Source: Romboutsia_C sp015668195 (GTDB taxonomy: Bacteria > Bacillota > Clostridia > Peptostreptococcales > Peptostreptococcaceae). From it: 64,000 bases of DNA. The stretch covers positions 992,001 to 1,056,000 of the forward strand of contig NZ_JADPFC010000001.1 of the NCBI RefSeq assembly GCF_015668195.1, read 5' to 3'. Made by a program: the position numbers and the translations under genes. Under the pieces are notes generated by a model. The model had not been told where the DNA came from. It ran no database searches and saw only the letters and a list, made by a program, of their open reading frames with translations. Within the stretch, counting starts at the first letter, position 1; each line of letters opens with the position of its first letter. Of this stretch, positions 1 to 8,395 are shown piece by piece.

Positions 1-98
1 CATCTGATGACGAAATAATAAAGTATATAAAAGGTGAAGTAAAAAAAATACATCCTCACTATAAATGTAAAATAGTAATAGATAAAGACTATAATTAA
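1..98 (+). CDS. C-terminal end of a probable cation diffusion facilitator (partial)
   Basis: The window opens inside a gene. The frame ending at the TAA at 96-98 reads 31 residues, including IHPHYKCKIVIDKDYN. A short charged tail of this kind, with a His-Pro-His followed by an alternating hydrophobic strand, resembles the cytoplasmic C-terminal domain of cation diffusion facilitator (CDF) metal exporters. This is a family guess from a short tail only. A strong hairpin terminator follows at once. Confidence 0.4.
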   Translation, partial: SDDEIIKYIKGEVKKIHPHYKCKIVIDKDYN

Positions 99-146
99 AA
101 TAAAAGGTGCCTAAATTCAAATAAATTTAGTCACCTTTTATTTTAC
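97..146. terminator. Bidirectional intrinsic terminator
   Basis: The arms AAAATAAAAGGTG and CACCTTTTATTTT flank an extended, nearly perfect stem (one mismatch) with A and T tracts on both sides. It lies directly after the partial left-end gene and could also stop the small minus-strand ORF at 240-329. Confidence 0.8.
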
Positions 147-239
147 AAAAATTGATAATAGTACAAACATGTATTAAGTATAGTAATTTAGTTTTTTTAT
201 ATTATTAAAGTATTGTCTTATATATAAGTTTAATGCCTA

Positions 240-329
240 CTAAAAATGTTCCTGTTCCTGGTCAGAAAAATTAGAATCTACAAATACTTCTATAAACCCT
301 CCCATACATAAAAATATAAGTGTTTCCAT
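240..329 (-). CDS. Small ORF, 29 codons, divergent from Crp/Fnr regulator
   Basis: On the minus strand an AGGAGA ribosome site sits about 9 bases before an ATG (327-329). It opens a 29-residue frame that starts METLIFLCMGGFIEVFVD and ends in the acidic tail SDQEQEHF before a TAG at 240-242. The N-terminal half is hydrophobic enough to contact membrane. No family is recognised. Support comes from the good ribosome site, the position divergent from a Crp/Fnr regulator, and the shared intergenic region holding an inverted repeat (381-404). It may be chance: no homologue was searched. Confidence 0.4.
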   Translation of the reverse strand: METLIFLCMGGFIEVFVDSNFSDQEQEHF

Positions 330-380
330 TTACAATTATCTCCTCTTTTTGTTTATTATAAGAGTATTAACTTATAGTAG

Positions 381-404
381 TATATCATATATAAATTTGA
401 TATA
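381..404. promoter_or_regulatory. Inverted repeat upstream of the Crp/Fnr gene, candidate operator
   Basis: TATATCA (381-387) and TGATATA (398-404) form a perfect inverted repeat with a 10-base spacer, 36 bases before the regulator's ATG and about 50 bases before the divergent small ORF. Crp/Fnr proteins bind such dyads, so it may be an autoregulatory site. The region is very AT-rich, so chance similarity is possible. Confidence 0.35.
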
Positions 405-439
405 TTTTTAATATGAATAAATTTACTTGGAGGTATTTA

Positions 440-1114
440 ATGAATCATTGGAATGAATTAATATATATATATCCATTTTTAAATACATTAGATGAAGAAA
501 CTAAATCAATTATAAAAAATTCTTTAATAATTAGAGAATTTGATAGTGATTATACATTAATATATGAAAGCTCTTCTTGCTTAGGTTTCTCTCTTATAAT
601 AAGTGGCTCTATAAGAGTGTATAAATTATCAGATAAAGGTAGAGAAGTGACACTTTATAAATTAGAGGAAGGTGATACTTGTTATCTTTCCATATCTTGT
701 ATGCTAACTAATGAACATTTTCCAGCATTTGCAGAAGTTATAGAACCAACAGTTATTGCTTTTATACCAAGTTCTATATTTAATAAGTACATTTATAATA
801 CATTAGAGTTTCAAAAGTATATGTTTAAAAATCTTTATATTAAATTTAACAATGTGTTAAAAGTATTAGAGGAAGTGGCTTTTGAAAGTGTAGATATTAG
901 AATAGCAAAATATTTATTATTAACCTCTCAAAAAACTAATGGCAGCAAATACTTATATTTAACTCAAGAAAAAATAGCACAGGAACTTGGAACTAGTAGG
1001 GAGGTTGTAAGTCGTATGATTACTGATTTTAAGAATAAAGATATACTTATTTCAAGTAGAGGTAAGATTAGTATATTAGATTTTGATAAATTAAATAGCA
1101 TAGCAAAGTTATAA
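440..1114 (+). CDS. Crp/Fnr family transcriptional regulator
   Basis: A 224-residue protein with the Crp/Fnr layout: an N-terminal cyclic-nucleotide-binding-like beta-roll (about residues 10-130, with ESSSCLGFSLIISGSIRVYK and DTCYLSISCML), a long dimer helix, and a C-terminal winged helix (about 165-215, LTQEKIAQELGTSREVVSRM). The start is the ATG at 440 because GGAGG lies seven bases before it; an in-frame ATG at 413 has no ribosome site. Several Cys residues in the sensor domain (SSCL, CYLSISCML) could sense redox state or a ligand, but no FNR-type cluster motif is clear. The target is unknown; the divergent small ORF is the nearest candidate. Confidence 0.85.
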   Translation: MNHWNELIYIYPFLNTLDEETKSIIKNSLIIREFDSDYTLIYESSSCLGFSLIISGSIRVYKLSDKGREVTLYKLEEGDTCYLSISCMLTNEHFPAFAEVIEPTVIAFIPSSIFNKYIYNTLEFQKYMFKNLYIKFNNVLKVLEEVAFESVDIRIAKYLLLTSQKTNGSKYLYLTQEKIAQELGTSREVVSRMITDFKNKDILISSRGKISILDFDKLNSIAKL

Positions 1115-1145
1115 TTATATTTATAACTTTGCTATGCTATTTTTA
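1093..1145. terminator. Bidirectional terminator between convergent genes
   Basis: The stem AAATAGCATAGCAAAGTTATAA, in part the last codons of the regulator, pairs with TTATAACTTTGCTATGCTATTT and ends in a T tract. It serves the plus-strand regulator and the convergent MutS-like gene. Confidence 0.85.
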
Positions 1146-1163
1146 ATGTATGGTTATAATATT

Positions 1164-2852
1164 TTACCATTTTCCATTTAATAAAAAGTTCTTAGCTTTT
1201 TCATCCGCTTTAACCACAATATCTCTATCATAGCCCATAAACTCAAGGAGTCTTATAGCATTTCTAGTTTCTGATCTTCCCTTATGCAATTTATAATCAA
1301 ATTTTATGTCTTTATTTGTTATAGTTTCTTCAAAGTGATAATTTTCAAACTTATTTTCAAGTATATGAGTAAGTTCTATATCGTGAGTTGCTGCAAAGCA
1401 CAAAGTGTTACTTTTGTAAAGGGCTGATAGTACTTCACAAGAAGAAGCTATACGCTCTATGGTATTAGTTCCTCTTAATATTTCATCTACAAAGCATAAA
1501 CAAGGTATATCTTTATTAGAGTTATCTATTATTCTCTTTAGAGATTTTATTTCTACTATATAGTAACTTTCATTGCTAAATATATCATCTTTTAAAGCCA
1601 TTGATGTGTATATATTAAAGTATGATGAATTGTATTTTCTTGAAGTAGTTGTATATATAGTTTGAGCAAATATTGCATTTATTGCTATAGTTTTTATAAA
1701 TGTTGATTTTCCCGATGCGTTAGAACCTGTTATTAATACATTTTCGTCAAAATTAGCAGAATTAGTTATTGGATTTTTTATAAGAGGATGATATATATCT
1801 ACAAAATCTATGTGGTTTTGATATTTACTTTTACTAATACTAAGAGTTGGTTTGCAGTAGTAATCTAAACTTTCTCTAAAAGATGCAATTGATATTAATG
1901 CATCTATAGTTCCTACATAATCATATATAGCTTTAAAGTCATCTGCATTTTTTATAACAGTGCTTTTGACTTTTTCATATCTTTTAAGTTCTTTTAACAA
2001 TATCATATCCATATATTCACTAAATACATTCATATCTGCCATTATGGCATTAGTGTTTGAGCCTAAGGATTTTTTTCTAATATGTTTTATGTTATCTAGA
2101 TTTGTTGATATATCTTTTAAGTTATCATTTATTTCATTTATATTTAAATCTTTTAATCTTTTTGTGGTATTTATTAAAGATATCATATATGTAAATCCAT
2201 CTACATTATAATTATATTTTTGATTACTTTGACTTATCCAAACATTATATCCTATAGATGCTATAAGTGGCATAATAAAATATATATTAAAAAAGGTTAA
2301 TATTAAACTTAATACTGGTATATATGATAGTACAGTATACTTTAACAGTTTACTTCTGCTATAGTCACATTTATTAAATAAACAGTTTGTAGTATATAAA
2401 TCATCACTTATACCTAACTTTGCTAGAATATATTGAACCTCAAATCGTTTATCTGGATTTTTTGTAAAATACTCTATTAAGTTATCTCTTTTTTTAAGTT
2501 CTTCACTTTTATATAAAGGTGTTCTTAGTATGCTATATAATATTTCTCTTCCTGCAGTACTTTGAGTATTGCTAATTTTTTTGTATACTTCGTCCATACT
2601 TAAATCATTCCATGTTATATCATCTATACATTCTTCTATATTTTTATTCCTGAAGTAACTAGATACGCTGTTAATTTTATAATCAATATCTTCTTCATTT
2701 ACTTCCTTTCCATATTTGTATAATATATCTTTTTTTATTTTCTTATTTTTTTTTATCTTAAAGTATAGTTCTATAGAGAAAAGCATTAATAATAGAGCTA
2801 TCAAACCAAATATAAATTCTAAGATATTGATATTTAAATTAATATTTTTCAT
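1164..2852 (-). CDS. Membrane-anchored MutS-family ATPase
   Basis: A 562-residue protein carrying the MutS ABC-type ATPase domain in its C-terminal third: Walker A GSNASGKST near residue 375, Walker B LCFVDEILRGTNTIE, and the D-loop/H-loop region FAATHDIELT. It lacks the MutS mismatch-recognition domains. The N-terminus has one hydrophobic segment (about residues 8-30), and a further membrane pair lies near 178-215. Such proteins form a recognisable group in Firmicutes, but their role is not established; mismatch repair is unlikely. The start has a GGGAGG ribosome site. It stands alone, convergent with the Crp/Fnr gene. Confidence 0.8.
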   Translation of the reverse strand: MKNINLNINILEFIFGLIALLLMLFSIELYFKIKKNKKIKKDILYKYGKEVNEEDIDYKINSVSSYFRNKNIEECIDDITWNDLSMDEVYKKISNTQSTAGREILYSILRTPLYKSEELKKRDNLIEYFTKNPDKRFEVQYILAKLGISDDLYTTNCLFNKCDYSRSKLLKYTVLSYIPVLSLILTFFNIYFIMPLIASIGYNVWISQSNQKYNYNVDGFTYMISLINTTKRLKDLNINEINDNLKDISTNLDNIKHIRKKSLGSNTNAIMADMNVFSEYMDMILLKELKRYEKVKSTVIKNADDFKAIYDYVGTIDALISIASFRESLDYYCKPTLSISKSKYQNHIDFVDIYHPLIKNPITNSANFDENVLITGSNASGKSTFIKTIAINAIFAQTIYTTTSRKYNSSYFNIYTSMALKDDIFSNESYYIVEIKSLKRIIDNSNKDIPCLCFVDEILRGTNTIERIASSCEVLSALYKSNTLCFAATHDIELTHILENKFENYHFEETITNKDIKFDYKLHKGRSETRNAIRLLEFMGYDRDIVVKADEKAKNFLLNGKW

Positions 2853-2955
2853 TTATTCCTCCCGTGTATATCATTATATTTATGACTTACCAGTTCTAAT
2901 TTAAATTTTACTTAAGTCGTATTTCATACTACACTATATAAAAAATAGTATATTA

Positions 2956-3717
2956 TTACTTACCTTTATTAACTAATTTTCTTAAATCTATTATTCTAGA
3001 TATTATATCTTCAAATTCATTATTTCCTTTTAAAGAACTAAAAGTTTCATTTAGAGAATCTATTAGCATTTGATATATATCTATGTCTACTGTTGTGCCT
3101 TTATTTATATCATCAAGATTATCAAAGTATGCTATTTTATTAAGTTGTCTAGGTATATCAGTACCTAAACGTTCTATGCTGTTTACCAATTTATTTAGAT
3201 AAATTAATGAAGTTTTTATATCACCTTTTTTTAGATTAACATGAGCTAAGTTTGAGTTTAAAAATGATCCCATTTGATTACCATCATATACTAATTTATC
3301 AATATCAATAGCTAGTTGATAATACAGACTAGCTTTATCAAAATCAATATCTTTTTCATCAATATCATCTTTATAACTATAATAAGAAATTGCAAGCCCC
3401 ATACAAGATGTCATAGCTTCTCCAACTGAAGCATTTAAGTTTTGTTGCATTAATTTTCTTGCCTCATATATCTTATCTTGTTGCATATATACAAAAGGTA
3501 ACATTACATCTGGATTGCAGGTTGGTTTGTATATTTTTTTCAAAACTTTTTCTGCCATATCATTTTTTCCTACCATCATATAGTTACTACCCAGCTGTAT
3601 AAGAGAAGATTCTTTTAAAGATATATCATTTGTGTTATCCACTATGTCTTCCAAAATTTCTATTATTCTATTTGTTATATCTTCTGCGTTTAAATAATTT
3701 TTTCCCTTCATCATCAC
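2956..3717 (-). CDS. TPR-like C-terminal half of a split XRE-TPR regulator
   Basis: A 253-residue helical-repeat frame (for example KESSLIQLGSNYMMVGKNDMAEKVL and ASLYYQLAIDIDKLV). Clostridial regulators usually join an N-terminal XRE helix-turn-helix to such TPR-like repeats in one chain of about 370 residues. Here the two parts are in different frames. Reading upstream of the GTG at 3717 in the same frame gives KYPSNYKLKFKLTYIYSLV, which continues directly from the end of the helix-turn-helix ORF if one base is added to the A run at 3769-3774 (minus-strand A6). The site is therefore a frameshift, or a programmed or slippage site. As a stand-alone gene it has no good ribosome site. Confidence 0.6.
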   Translation of the reverse strand: MMMKGKNYLNAEDITNRIIEILEDIVDNTNDISLKESSLIQLGSNYMMVGKNDMAEKVLKKIYKPTCNPDVMLPFVYMQQDKIYEARKLMQQNLNASVGEAMTSCMGLAISYYSYKDDIDEKDIDFDKASLYYQLAIDIDKLVYDGNQMGSFLNSNLAHVNLKKGDIKTSLIYLNKLVNSIERLGTDIPRQLNKIAYFDNLDDINKGTTVDIDIYQMLIDSLNETFSSLKGNNEFEDIISRIIDLRKLVNKGK

Positions 3718-3746
3718 TAGAGAATAAATATAAGTTAGTTTAAATT

Positions 3747-4010
3747 TTAACTTATAATTAGATGGATATTTTTTAATATTGTTATATCATTTTCATTTAG
3801 TTCTTTTTTATAGTTTAATAGTTCATCTATTGTTACCTCAAAATAGTTAGCAAGTATGGGAAGTACTGTTATATCTGGATAACTCGTACCATTTTCCCAT
3901 TTAGATACTGCTGGTATTGATACTCCAACAATGTTTGCTAATTGTTCTTGTGTAATATCTTTATCTCTTCTTAGTAATTTAATAGTTTCCCCTATCTTTA
4001 TTTTATCCAT
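3747..4010 (-). CDS. XRE family helix-turn-helix, N-terminal half of a split regulator
   Basis: 87 residues with a typical Cro/CI-type DNA-binding domain at about 8-65 (RRDKDITQEQLANIVGVSIP, then AVSKWENGTSYPDI). The frame ends at LKNIHLIIS, whereas the -1 frame continues as LKKYPSNYKLKFKL into the downstream TPR-like ORF. It is probably the 5' part of one XRE-TPR gene broken at a six-A run. A truncated, purely DNA-binding product remains possible. A -35/-10-like pair (TTGTTA, 17 bases, TATACT) and a 9-bp palindrome lie upstream. Confidence 0.7.
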   Translation of the reverse strand: MDKIKIGETIKLLRRDKDITQEQLANIVGVSIPAVSKWENGTSYPDITVLPILANYFEVTIDELLNYKKELNENDITILKNIHLIIS

Positions 4011-4096
4011 ATATTTACTCCCTTAATATGTTATATTTATAGTATAAATTAAGTAATATATATTAACAATGGAAACATAGTTAACCTTTAATTAAT

Positions 4097-4119
4097 AAAT
4101 TTAACTTATAGTTAAATTT
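4097..4119. promoter_or_regulatory. Perfect 9-bp inverted repeat upstream of the XRE gene
   Basis: AAATTTAAC (4097-4105) and GTTAAATTT (4111-4119) form a perfect dyad with a five-base spacer, about 90 bases upstream of the XRE start and before its likely -35. This fits an autoregulatory operator for a small helix-turn-helix protein. Low base complexity limits the confidence. Confidence 0.4.
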
Positions 4120-4182
4120 TAATTGAGATACTGTGTAGGCGAATTATTTCTTATTGCCAATAGATTCATCTGTTATTAAAAA

Positions 4183-4221
4183 TTAAAAGACCTATTAAGT
4201 TTATACTTAATAGGTCTTTTG
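4183..4221 (-). terminator. clpB terminator
   Basis: AAAAGACCTATTAAGT and ACTTAATAGGTCTTTT form a perfect stem around TTAT, just downstream of the clpB stop on the minus strand. Confidence 0.85.
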
Positions 4222-4241
4222 TATATTTTTTATTTTATTAA

Positions 4242-6839
4242 TTAGTTTTTGGTAAACACTTCTATATTTTCTCCATTACCATCCACAACTACAGTACATC
4301 CACTATAAACTTCTCCAGATATTACCTTTCTAGCTATTATTGTTTCTAAAGTGTTGCTTATATATCTCTTAAGCGGTCTAGCACCATATACTGGATCATA
4401 CCCTTCTTTTGCCATAACCTCTTTAGCACCCTCAGTTATTTCTATATCTATATTCTTTTCACTAAGTCTTTTTCTTAATGCGTCTACGAATATATCTATT
4501 ATCTTTTTAATACCTTCTAAGCTAAGTGGCTTAAACATTATTATATCGTCAACTCTATTTAAGAACTCTGGTTTAAATCTATGCTTCATTTCATTCATTA
4601 CCATATCTTTTGTAAATTCATCTATGTTTTCACCAGCTTCTAATAAATGATGACTTCCTATATTAGATGTCATTATTATAAGTGTGTTTTTAAAGTCTAC
4701 TGTTTTACCTTTATTGTCAGTAAGTCTACCATCATCTAATATTTGAAGGAATATATTAAATACATCTTCATGTGCTTTTTCTATTTCATCAAATAATATT
4801 ACAGAGTATGGATGTCTTCTAACAGCTTCTGTTAATTGACCACCTTCTTCATATCCTACATATCCTGGAGGAGGACCTATAAGTCTAGATACTGCATGTT
4901 TTTCCATATACTCACTCATATCTATTCTTATTATATTATCTTCACTATCAAATAGATTATTAGCTAAAGTCTTAGCAAGCTCTGTTTTACCAACCCCTGT
5001 AGGTCCCAGGAATATAAATGAACCAATTGGTTTTTTCTCATCTTTAAGTCCTGCACGAGCTCTTATTACTGCATTAGATACTGCTGTAACTGCTTCATCT
5101 TGACCTATAACCCTTTTATGAAGTTCATCTTCTAACTTAAGAAGCTTTTCTCTTTCACCTTCTACAAGTTTAGTTACAGGTATTCCAGTCCATTTAGCTA
5201 CTATTTGAGATATTTCATTTTCTGTTACTTCTTCTTTTAATAATGCATTTTCATAGCTTGATGCCATCTTTTCTTCATGATTTTGTATTTGCTCTTCTAA
5301 TTTTGGTATTATGCCATATTTTAACTCTGCTGCTTTGTTAAAGTCATATTCTCTTTCATATCTTTCAACATCGCCTTTAGCTTTATCTAACTCTTCTTTT
5401 AAGTTTCTTATATCAAGTATTTGTTTTTTCTCATTTTCATATTTAGCAGTCATTTCATCATTCTTAGATTTTAATTCTGCTAACTCTTTTCCTAAATTCT
5501 CTAATCTAGTTTTACTTTTTTCATCATTTTCCTTAAGAAGTGCTTCTTTTTCAGTTTCAAGTGTAAATATTCTTCTTCTTACAGTGTCTAGTTCTGTTGG
5601 TAGAGAATCTATTTCACTTCTAATCATAGCTCCTGCTTCGTCTATTAAATCTATTGCTTTATCTGGTAAGTATCTATCTTGTATATATCTATCAGATAAC
5701 TTTGCAGCAGCTACTATTGCATTGTCATGTATTCTTATACCATGATGTATTTCGAATCTTTCTTTAAGTCCACGTAGTATTGATATAGTATCAGATACAG
5801 TTGGTTCTTCTGCTATAACTGGTTGGAAACGTCTTTCAAGTGCTTTATCTTTTTCTATATATTGTCTATATTCATCAAATGTAGTAGCACCTATACAGTT
5901 AAGTTCTCCACGAGCTAACATTGGTTTTATTAAGTTACCAGCATCCATTGCACCATCAGTTTTACCAGCACCTACTATTGTGTGTATCTCATCTATAAAT
6001 AATATTATTTTACCTTCTGAAGATTGTACTTCTTTAAGTACAGCTTTTAATCTTTCTTCAAATTCACCTCTATATTTTGCACCTGCTATTAGTGAACCCA
6101 TATCTAGTGCATATATTACTTTATCTTTAAGTCCTTCTGGTACATCCCCACGGACTATTCTTTCTGCTAATCCTTCAACTATTGCAGTTTTACCAACACC
6201 AGGTTCACCTATAAGTACTGGATTATTTTTAGTTCTTCTTGATAATATTCTCACAACTCTTCTTATTTCTTCGTCACGTCCTATAACTGGATCTAATTTA
6301 TTTTTCTTAGCTAAATCTACTAAGTTAGTTCCATATCTAGATAAGGCTTCATAAGTTCCTTCAGGGTCTTGAGTTTCTACTCTTTGACTTCCGCGAACTT
6401 GTGATAATACTTCTAAGAAGTTACTTTTATTTATATTGTATTGTCTTAATACTTTTCCTACTGATGTATTGCCTTCCATGTCTATTATAGCAAGCATTAC
6501 ATGTTCTACACTTATATAAGAATCTTTAAATTCTTTAGATATTTCTTCTGCTTTTATTAATATTTCATTTATCCTTCTTGTAGCTGTTACACCTTGTGAA
6601 CTTATGCCTTCCCCATGAATTTGAGGTAATTTGCTTAGTTCCACATCTATACTATTTTTTACTGAATCTACTGATACACCCATTTTTTCTAATATATTCG
6701 GTATAAGACCATCTTCTTGATTAACTAATGCACTTAATAAGTGTATAACATCTATTTGTTGATTATGATTTTTAACACCTATATTATAAGCTTCATTTAA
6801 AGCCTTTTGTACTCTTACAGTCATTTTTTCTATATCCAT
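4242..6839 (-). CDS. clpB: ClpB, AAA+ protein disaggregase
   Basis: The 865-residue product has the full ClpB layout: an N-terminal double Clp repeat (1-145), a first AAA+ module with GEPGVGKT (about 205) and FIDEIHTIVGAG, a charged coiled-coil middle domain (about 410-530), and a second AAA+ module with GPTGVGKTELAK and GYVGYEEGG. The middle domain separates ClpB from ClpA/ClpC. It is a cytosolic hexamer that pulls proteins out of aggregates with DnaK. Length is normal for the family. A GTGGAGGG ribosome site precedes the ATG. A strong sigma-A promoter with a CIRCE operator lies upstream, so HrcA heat-shock control is expected. Confidence 0.97.
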   Translation of the reverse strand: MDIEKMTVRVQKALNEAYNIGVKNHNQQIDVIHLLSALVNQEDGLIPNILEKMGVSVDSVKNSIDVELSKLPQIHGEGISSQGVTATRRINEILIKAEEISKEFKDSYISVEHVMLAIIDMEGNTSVGKVLRQYNINKSNFLEVLSQVRGSQRVETQDPEGTYEALSRYGTNLVDLAKKNKLDPVIGRDEEIRRVVRILSRRTKNNPVLIGEPGVGKTAIVEGLAERIVRGDVPEGLKDKVIYALDMGSLIAGAKYRGEFEERLKAVLKEVQSSEGKIILFIDEIHTIVGAGKTDGAMDAGNLIKPMLARGELNCIGATTFDEYRQYIEKDKALERRFQPVIAEEPTVSDTISILRGLKERFEIHHGIRIHDNAIVAAAKLSDRYIQDRYLPDKAIDLIDEAGAMIRSEIDSLPTELDTVRRRIFTLETEKEALLKENDEKSKTRLENLGKELAELKSKNDEMTAKYENEKKQILDIRNLKEELDKAKGDVERYEREYDFNKAAELKYGIIPKLEEQIQNHEEKMASSYENALLKEEVTENEISQIVAKWTGIPVTKLVEGEREKLLKLEDELHKRVIGQDEAVTAVSNAVIRARAGLKDEKKPIGSFIFLGPTGVGKTELAKTLANNLFDSEDNIIRIDMSEYMEKHAVSRLIGPPPGYVGYEEGGQLTEAVRRHPYSVILFDEIEKAHEDVFNIFLQILDDGRLTDNKGKTVDFKNTLIIMTSNIGSHHLLEAGENIDEFTKDMVMNEMKHRFKPEFLNRVDDIIMFKPLSLEGIKKIIDIFVDALRKRLSEKNIDIEITEGAKEVMAKEGYDPVYGARPLKRYISNTLETIIARKVISGEVYSGCTVVVDGNGENIEVFTKN

Positions 6840-6915
6840 ATGTATCCCTCCACTATCATAATATATATTATTTTCAGTAAAATCTTAATTATTTATTTTA
6901 TTTAGAATTTTCTTA

Positions 6916-6942
6916 TTAGCACTCTGGTTTGTTGAGTGCTAA
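6916..6942 (-). promoter_or_regulatory. CIRCE operator (HrcA site) of clpB
   Basis: TTAGCACTC (6916-6924), nine bases, GAGTGCTAA (6934-6942) matches the CIRCE consensus exactly. It lies just downstream of the clpB promoter, where HrcA binding would block transcription. Confidence 0.95.
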
Positions 6943-6957
6943 TAATTTATTAACTAC

Positions 6958-6986
6958 AATATACTCCTATAAAAATACTTTGTCAA
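6958..6986 (-). promoter_or_regulatory. Sigma-A promoter of clpB
   Basis: On the minus strand TTGACA (6981-6986) is followed after exactly 17 bases by TATATT (6958-6963). The start point would fall just before or in the CIRCE element. Confidence 0.85.
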
Positions 6987-7020
6987 TAGTTTTTTATCTT
7001 ATTTGTCAATATATAATATA

Positions 7021-7072
7021 TAAAGGTAAAAGCACCTGTTACAATTCCTTGTAATAGGTGCTTTTACCTTAG
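7021..7072 (-). terminator. Terminator of the 7069-7497 gene
   Basis: A long near-perfect stem: AAGGTAAAAGCACC pairs with GGTGCTTTTACCTT, extended by TGTTACAA/TTGTAATA, with a small loop. It overlaps the stop codon region of the minus-strand gene. Confidence 0.8.
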
Positions 7073-7497
7073 CTTTTCATATTATATTCTTGTAATTTTT
7101 TAATGTTTTCTAATTCTTTTATAAAATCATTAGCCTGAATATAATCTATATATAAAAGACAAGAAACTTCTTCTGTTTTTTCACTCATTCTAGTAGTTAT
7201 TCTAATATGATCCTCTAATTTCTTTGTGTAAAATTTATATATTAAATCAAGATGTACTCTATCCCCATTTAATATTATATCTATACTTTCATTAGGAATC
7301 TCTACCTCTACATTTTTTTGTGTATGGCCCTTAGATATATTATTGTATTTAGTATATTTATAAGAATATCCCTTATAATCAAATCTATTACTTTCCTTTA
7401 TTCTATTTAATATATATTCTCCCTCTTCCTCTTTTAGAAAGTCTTCTTTTTCAAAGAAATAATATTTAGCAAAATAGTCTAATTTATATTTTCCCAT
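7069..7497 (-). CDS. Conserved-type hypothetical protein, 142 aa
   Basis: A soluble charged protein (MGKYKLDYFAKYYFFEKEDF at the N-terminus) with no signal peptide or membrane segment. I do not recognise a family. The middle (ESIDIILNGDRVHLDLIYKF, then IRITTRMSEKTEEVSCLLYI) looks like a beta-rich fold. It has a TAGGAGGAAA ribosome site and its own terminator, so it is probably a single-gene unit. Confidence 0.7.
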   Translation of the reverse strand: MGKYKLDYFAKYYFFEKEDFLKEEEGEYILNRIKESNRFDYKGYSYKYTKYNNISKGHTQKNVEVEIPNESIDIILNGDRVHLDLIYKFYTKKLEDHIRITTRMSEKTEEVSCLLYIDYIQANDFIKELENIKKLQEYNMKS

Positions 7498-7589
7498 AGT
7501 TTCCTCCTAAGTTATATAATAATAGTATTTCTATATTTAATAATTATATGAAGGTTATTTAGAATTCAAATATATAAGGACTTAAGAAT

Positions 7590-7640
7590 AAACAAAAGAC
7601 TGGATTATACTAATTAAATATAATCCAGTCTTTTTGTTTA
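7590..7640 (-). terminator. Terminator of the BI-1-like gene
   Basis: AACAAAAGACTGGATTATA pairs with TATAATCCAGTCTTTTTGTT directly after the stop codon of the minus-strand membrane protein gene. Confidence 0.85.
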
Positions 7641-8306
7641 TTAATCTTTGAATTCGTATATTAAATTTAATAAATCTAGTAAAATATTTACAAAATCTAG
7701 ATAAAGATTTAATACATGTATAGATAAATCATTCTTACTTATTATATTTTTTGATTCTATATCATATTTTATTAAACTTATATCATATAATATATATCCT
7801 GAAAATATTATTATACTTAAAGCACTATATAATATATTTAGTGTCTGTGAACCTATAAATATATTTATTATAATTAAAACTAAAAGTGATATAAGACCTG
7901 CAAATAATATAGATCCTATACCTAGGTAATGCCCAGCTTTCTTTCTATAAGATATAAAGGCTAGTATCCCAAATAATATACAAGTTCCAAGTAAAGCATT
8001 AATTACTACAGATGTTCCTAAACTTTGTAAGTAAAAAGATAATAGTGGATATAAAAGTATACCATCTATAAATGTAAATAAGTAAACATAGTTCATCGAA
8101 AAACTTCTAGGTATTATACTTTTCTTAGATAATATTGCCATTATAAGTAAACCTATTATTAAAAATGGCAATATTAAATTTGCTACTTGTACAACACTTA
8201 TCGGAATAAAAGCTTGCCCAAATGCAAACCCTATAAACATAAATAGTATAGATATTGCTAGATACTTAAAAATATCAGCCATTGGATTTGTAATTTCTTT
8301 ATGCAT
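7641..8306 (-). CDS. Bax inhibitor-1 (BI-1/YccA-like) membrane protein
   Basis: About seven hydrophobic segments in 221 residues and a C-terminal signature (ILYDISLIKYDIE followed by LNLYLDFVNILLDLLNLI) match the BI-1/UPF0005 family. The paired Asp residues in the last helices are those linked to pH-gated calcium leak in the family. The longest frame begins at 8321, but the stretch TATGGAGATGATAAAAATG places a GGAG ribosome site before the ATG at 8306, so I start there. It is a single gene between terminators. Function in bacteria is not settled. Confidence 0.8.
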   Translation of the reverse strand: MHKEITNPMADIFKYLAISILFMFIGFAFGQAFIPISVVQVANLILPFLIIGLLIMAILSKKSIIPRSFSMNYVYLFTFIDGILLYPLLSFYLQSLGTSVVINALLGTCILFGILAFISYRKKAGHYLGIGSILFAGLISLLVLIIINIFIGSQTLNILYSALSIIIFSGYILYDISLIKYDIESKNIISKNDLSIHVLNLYLDFVNILLDLLNLIYEFKD

Positions 8307-8395
8307 TTTTATCATCTCCATATATTATAAAAAACTATATATGTATTATACCATATATTACTAAATTTATATTATATGAAATAATTTATATCAAA

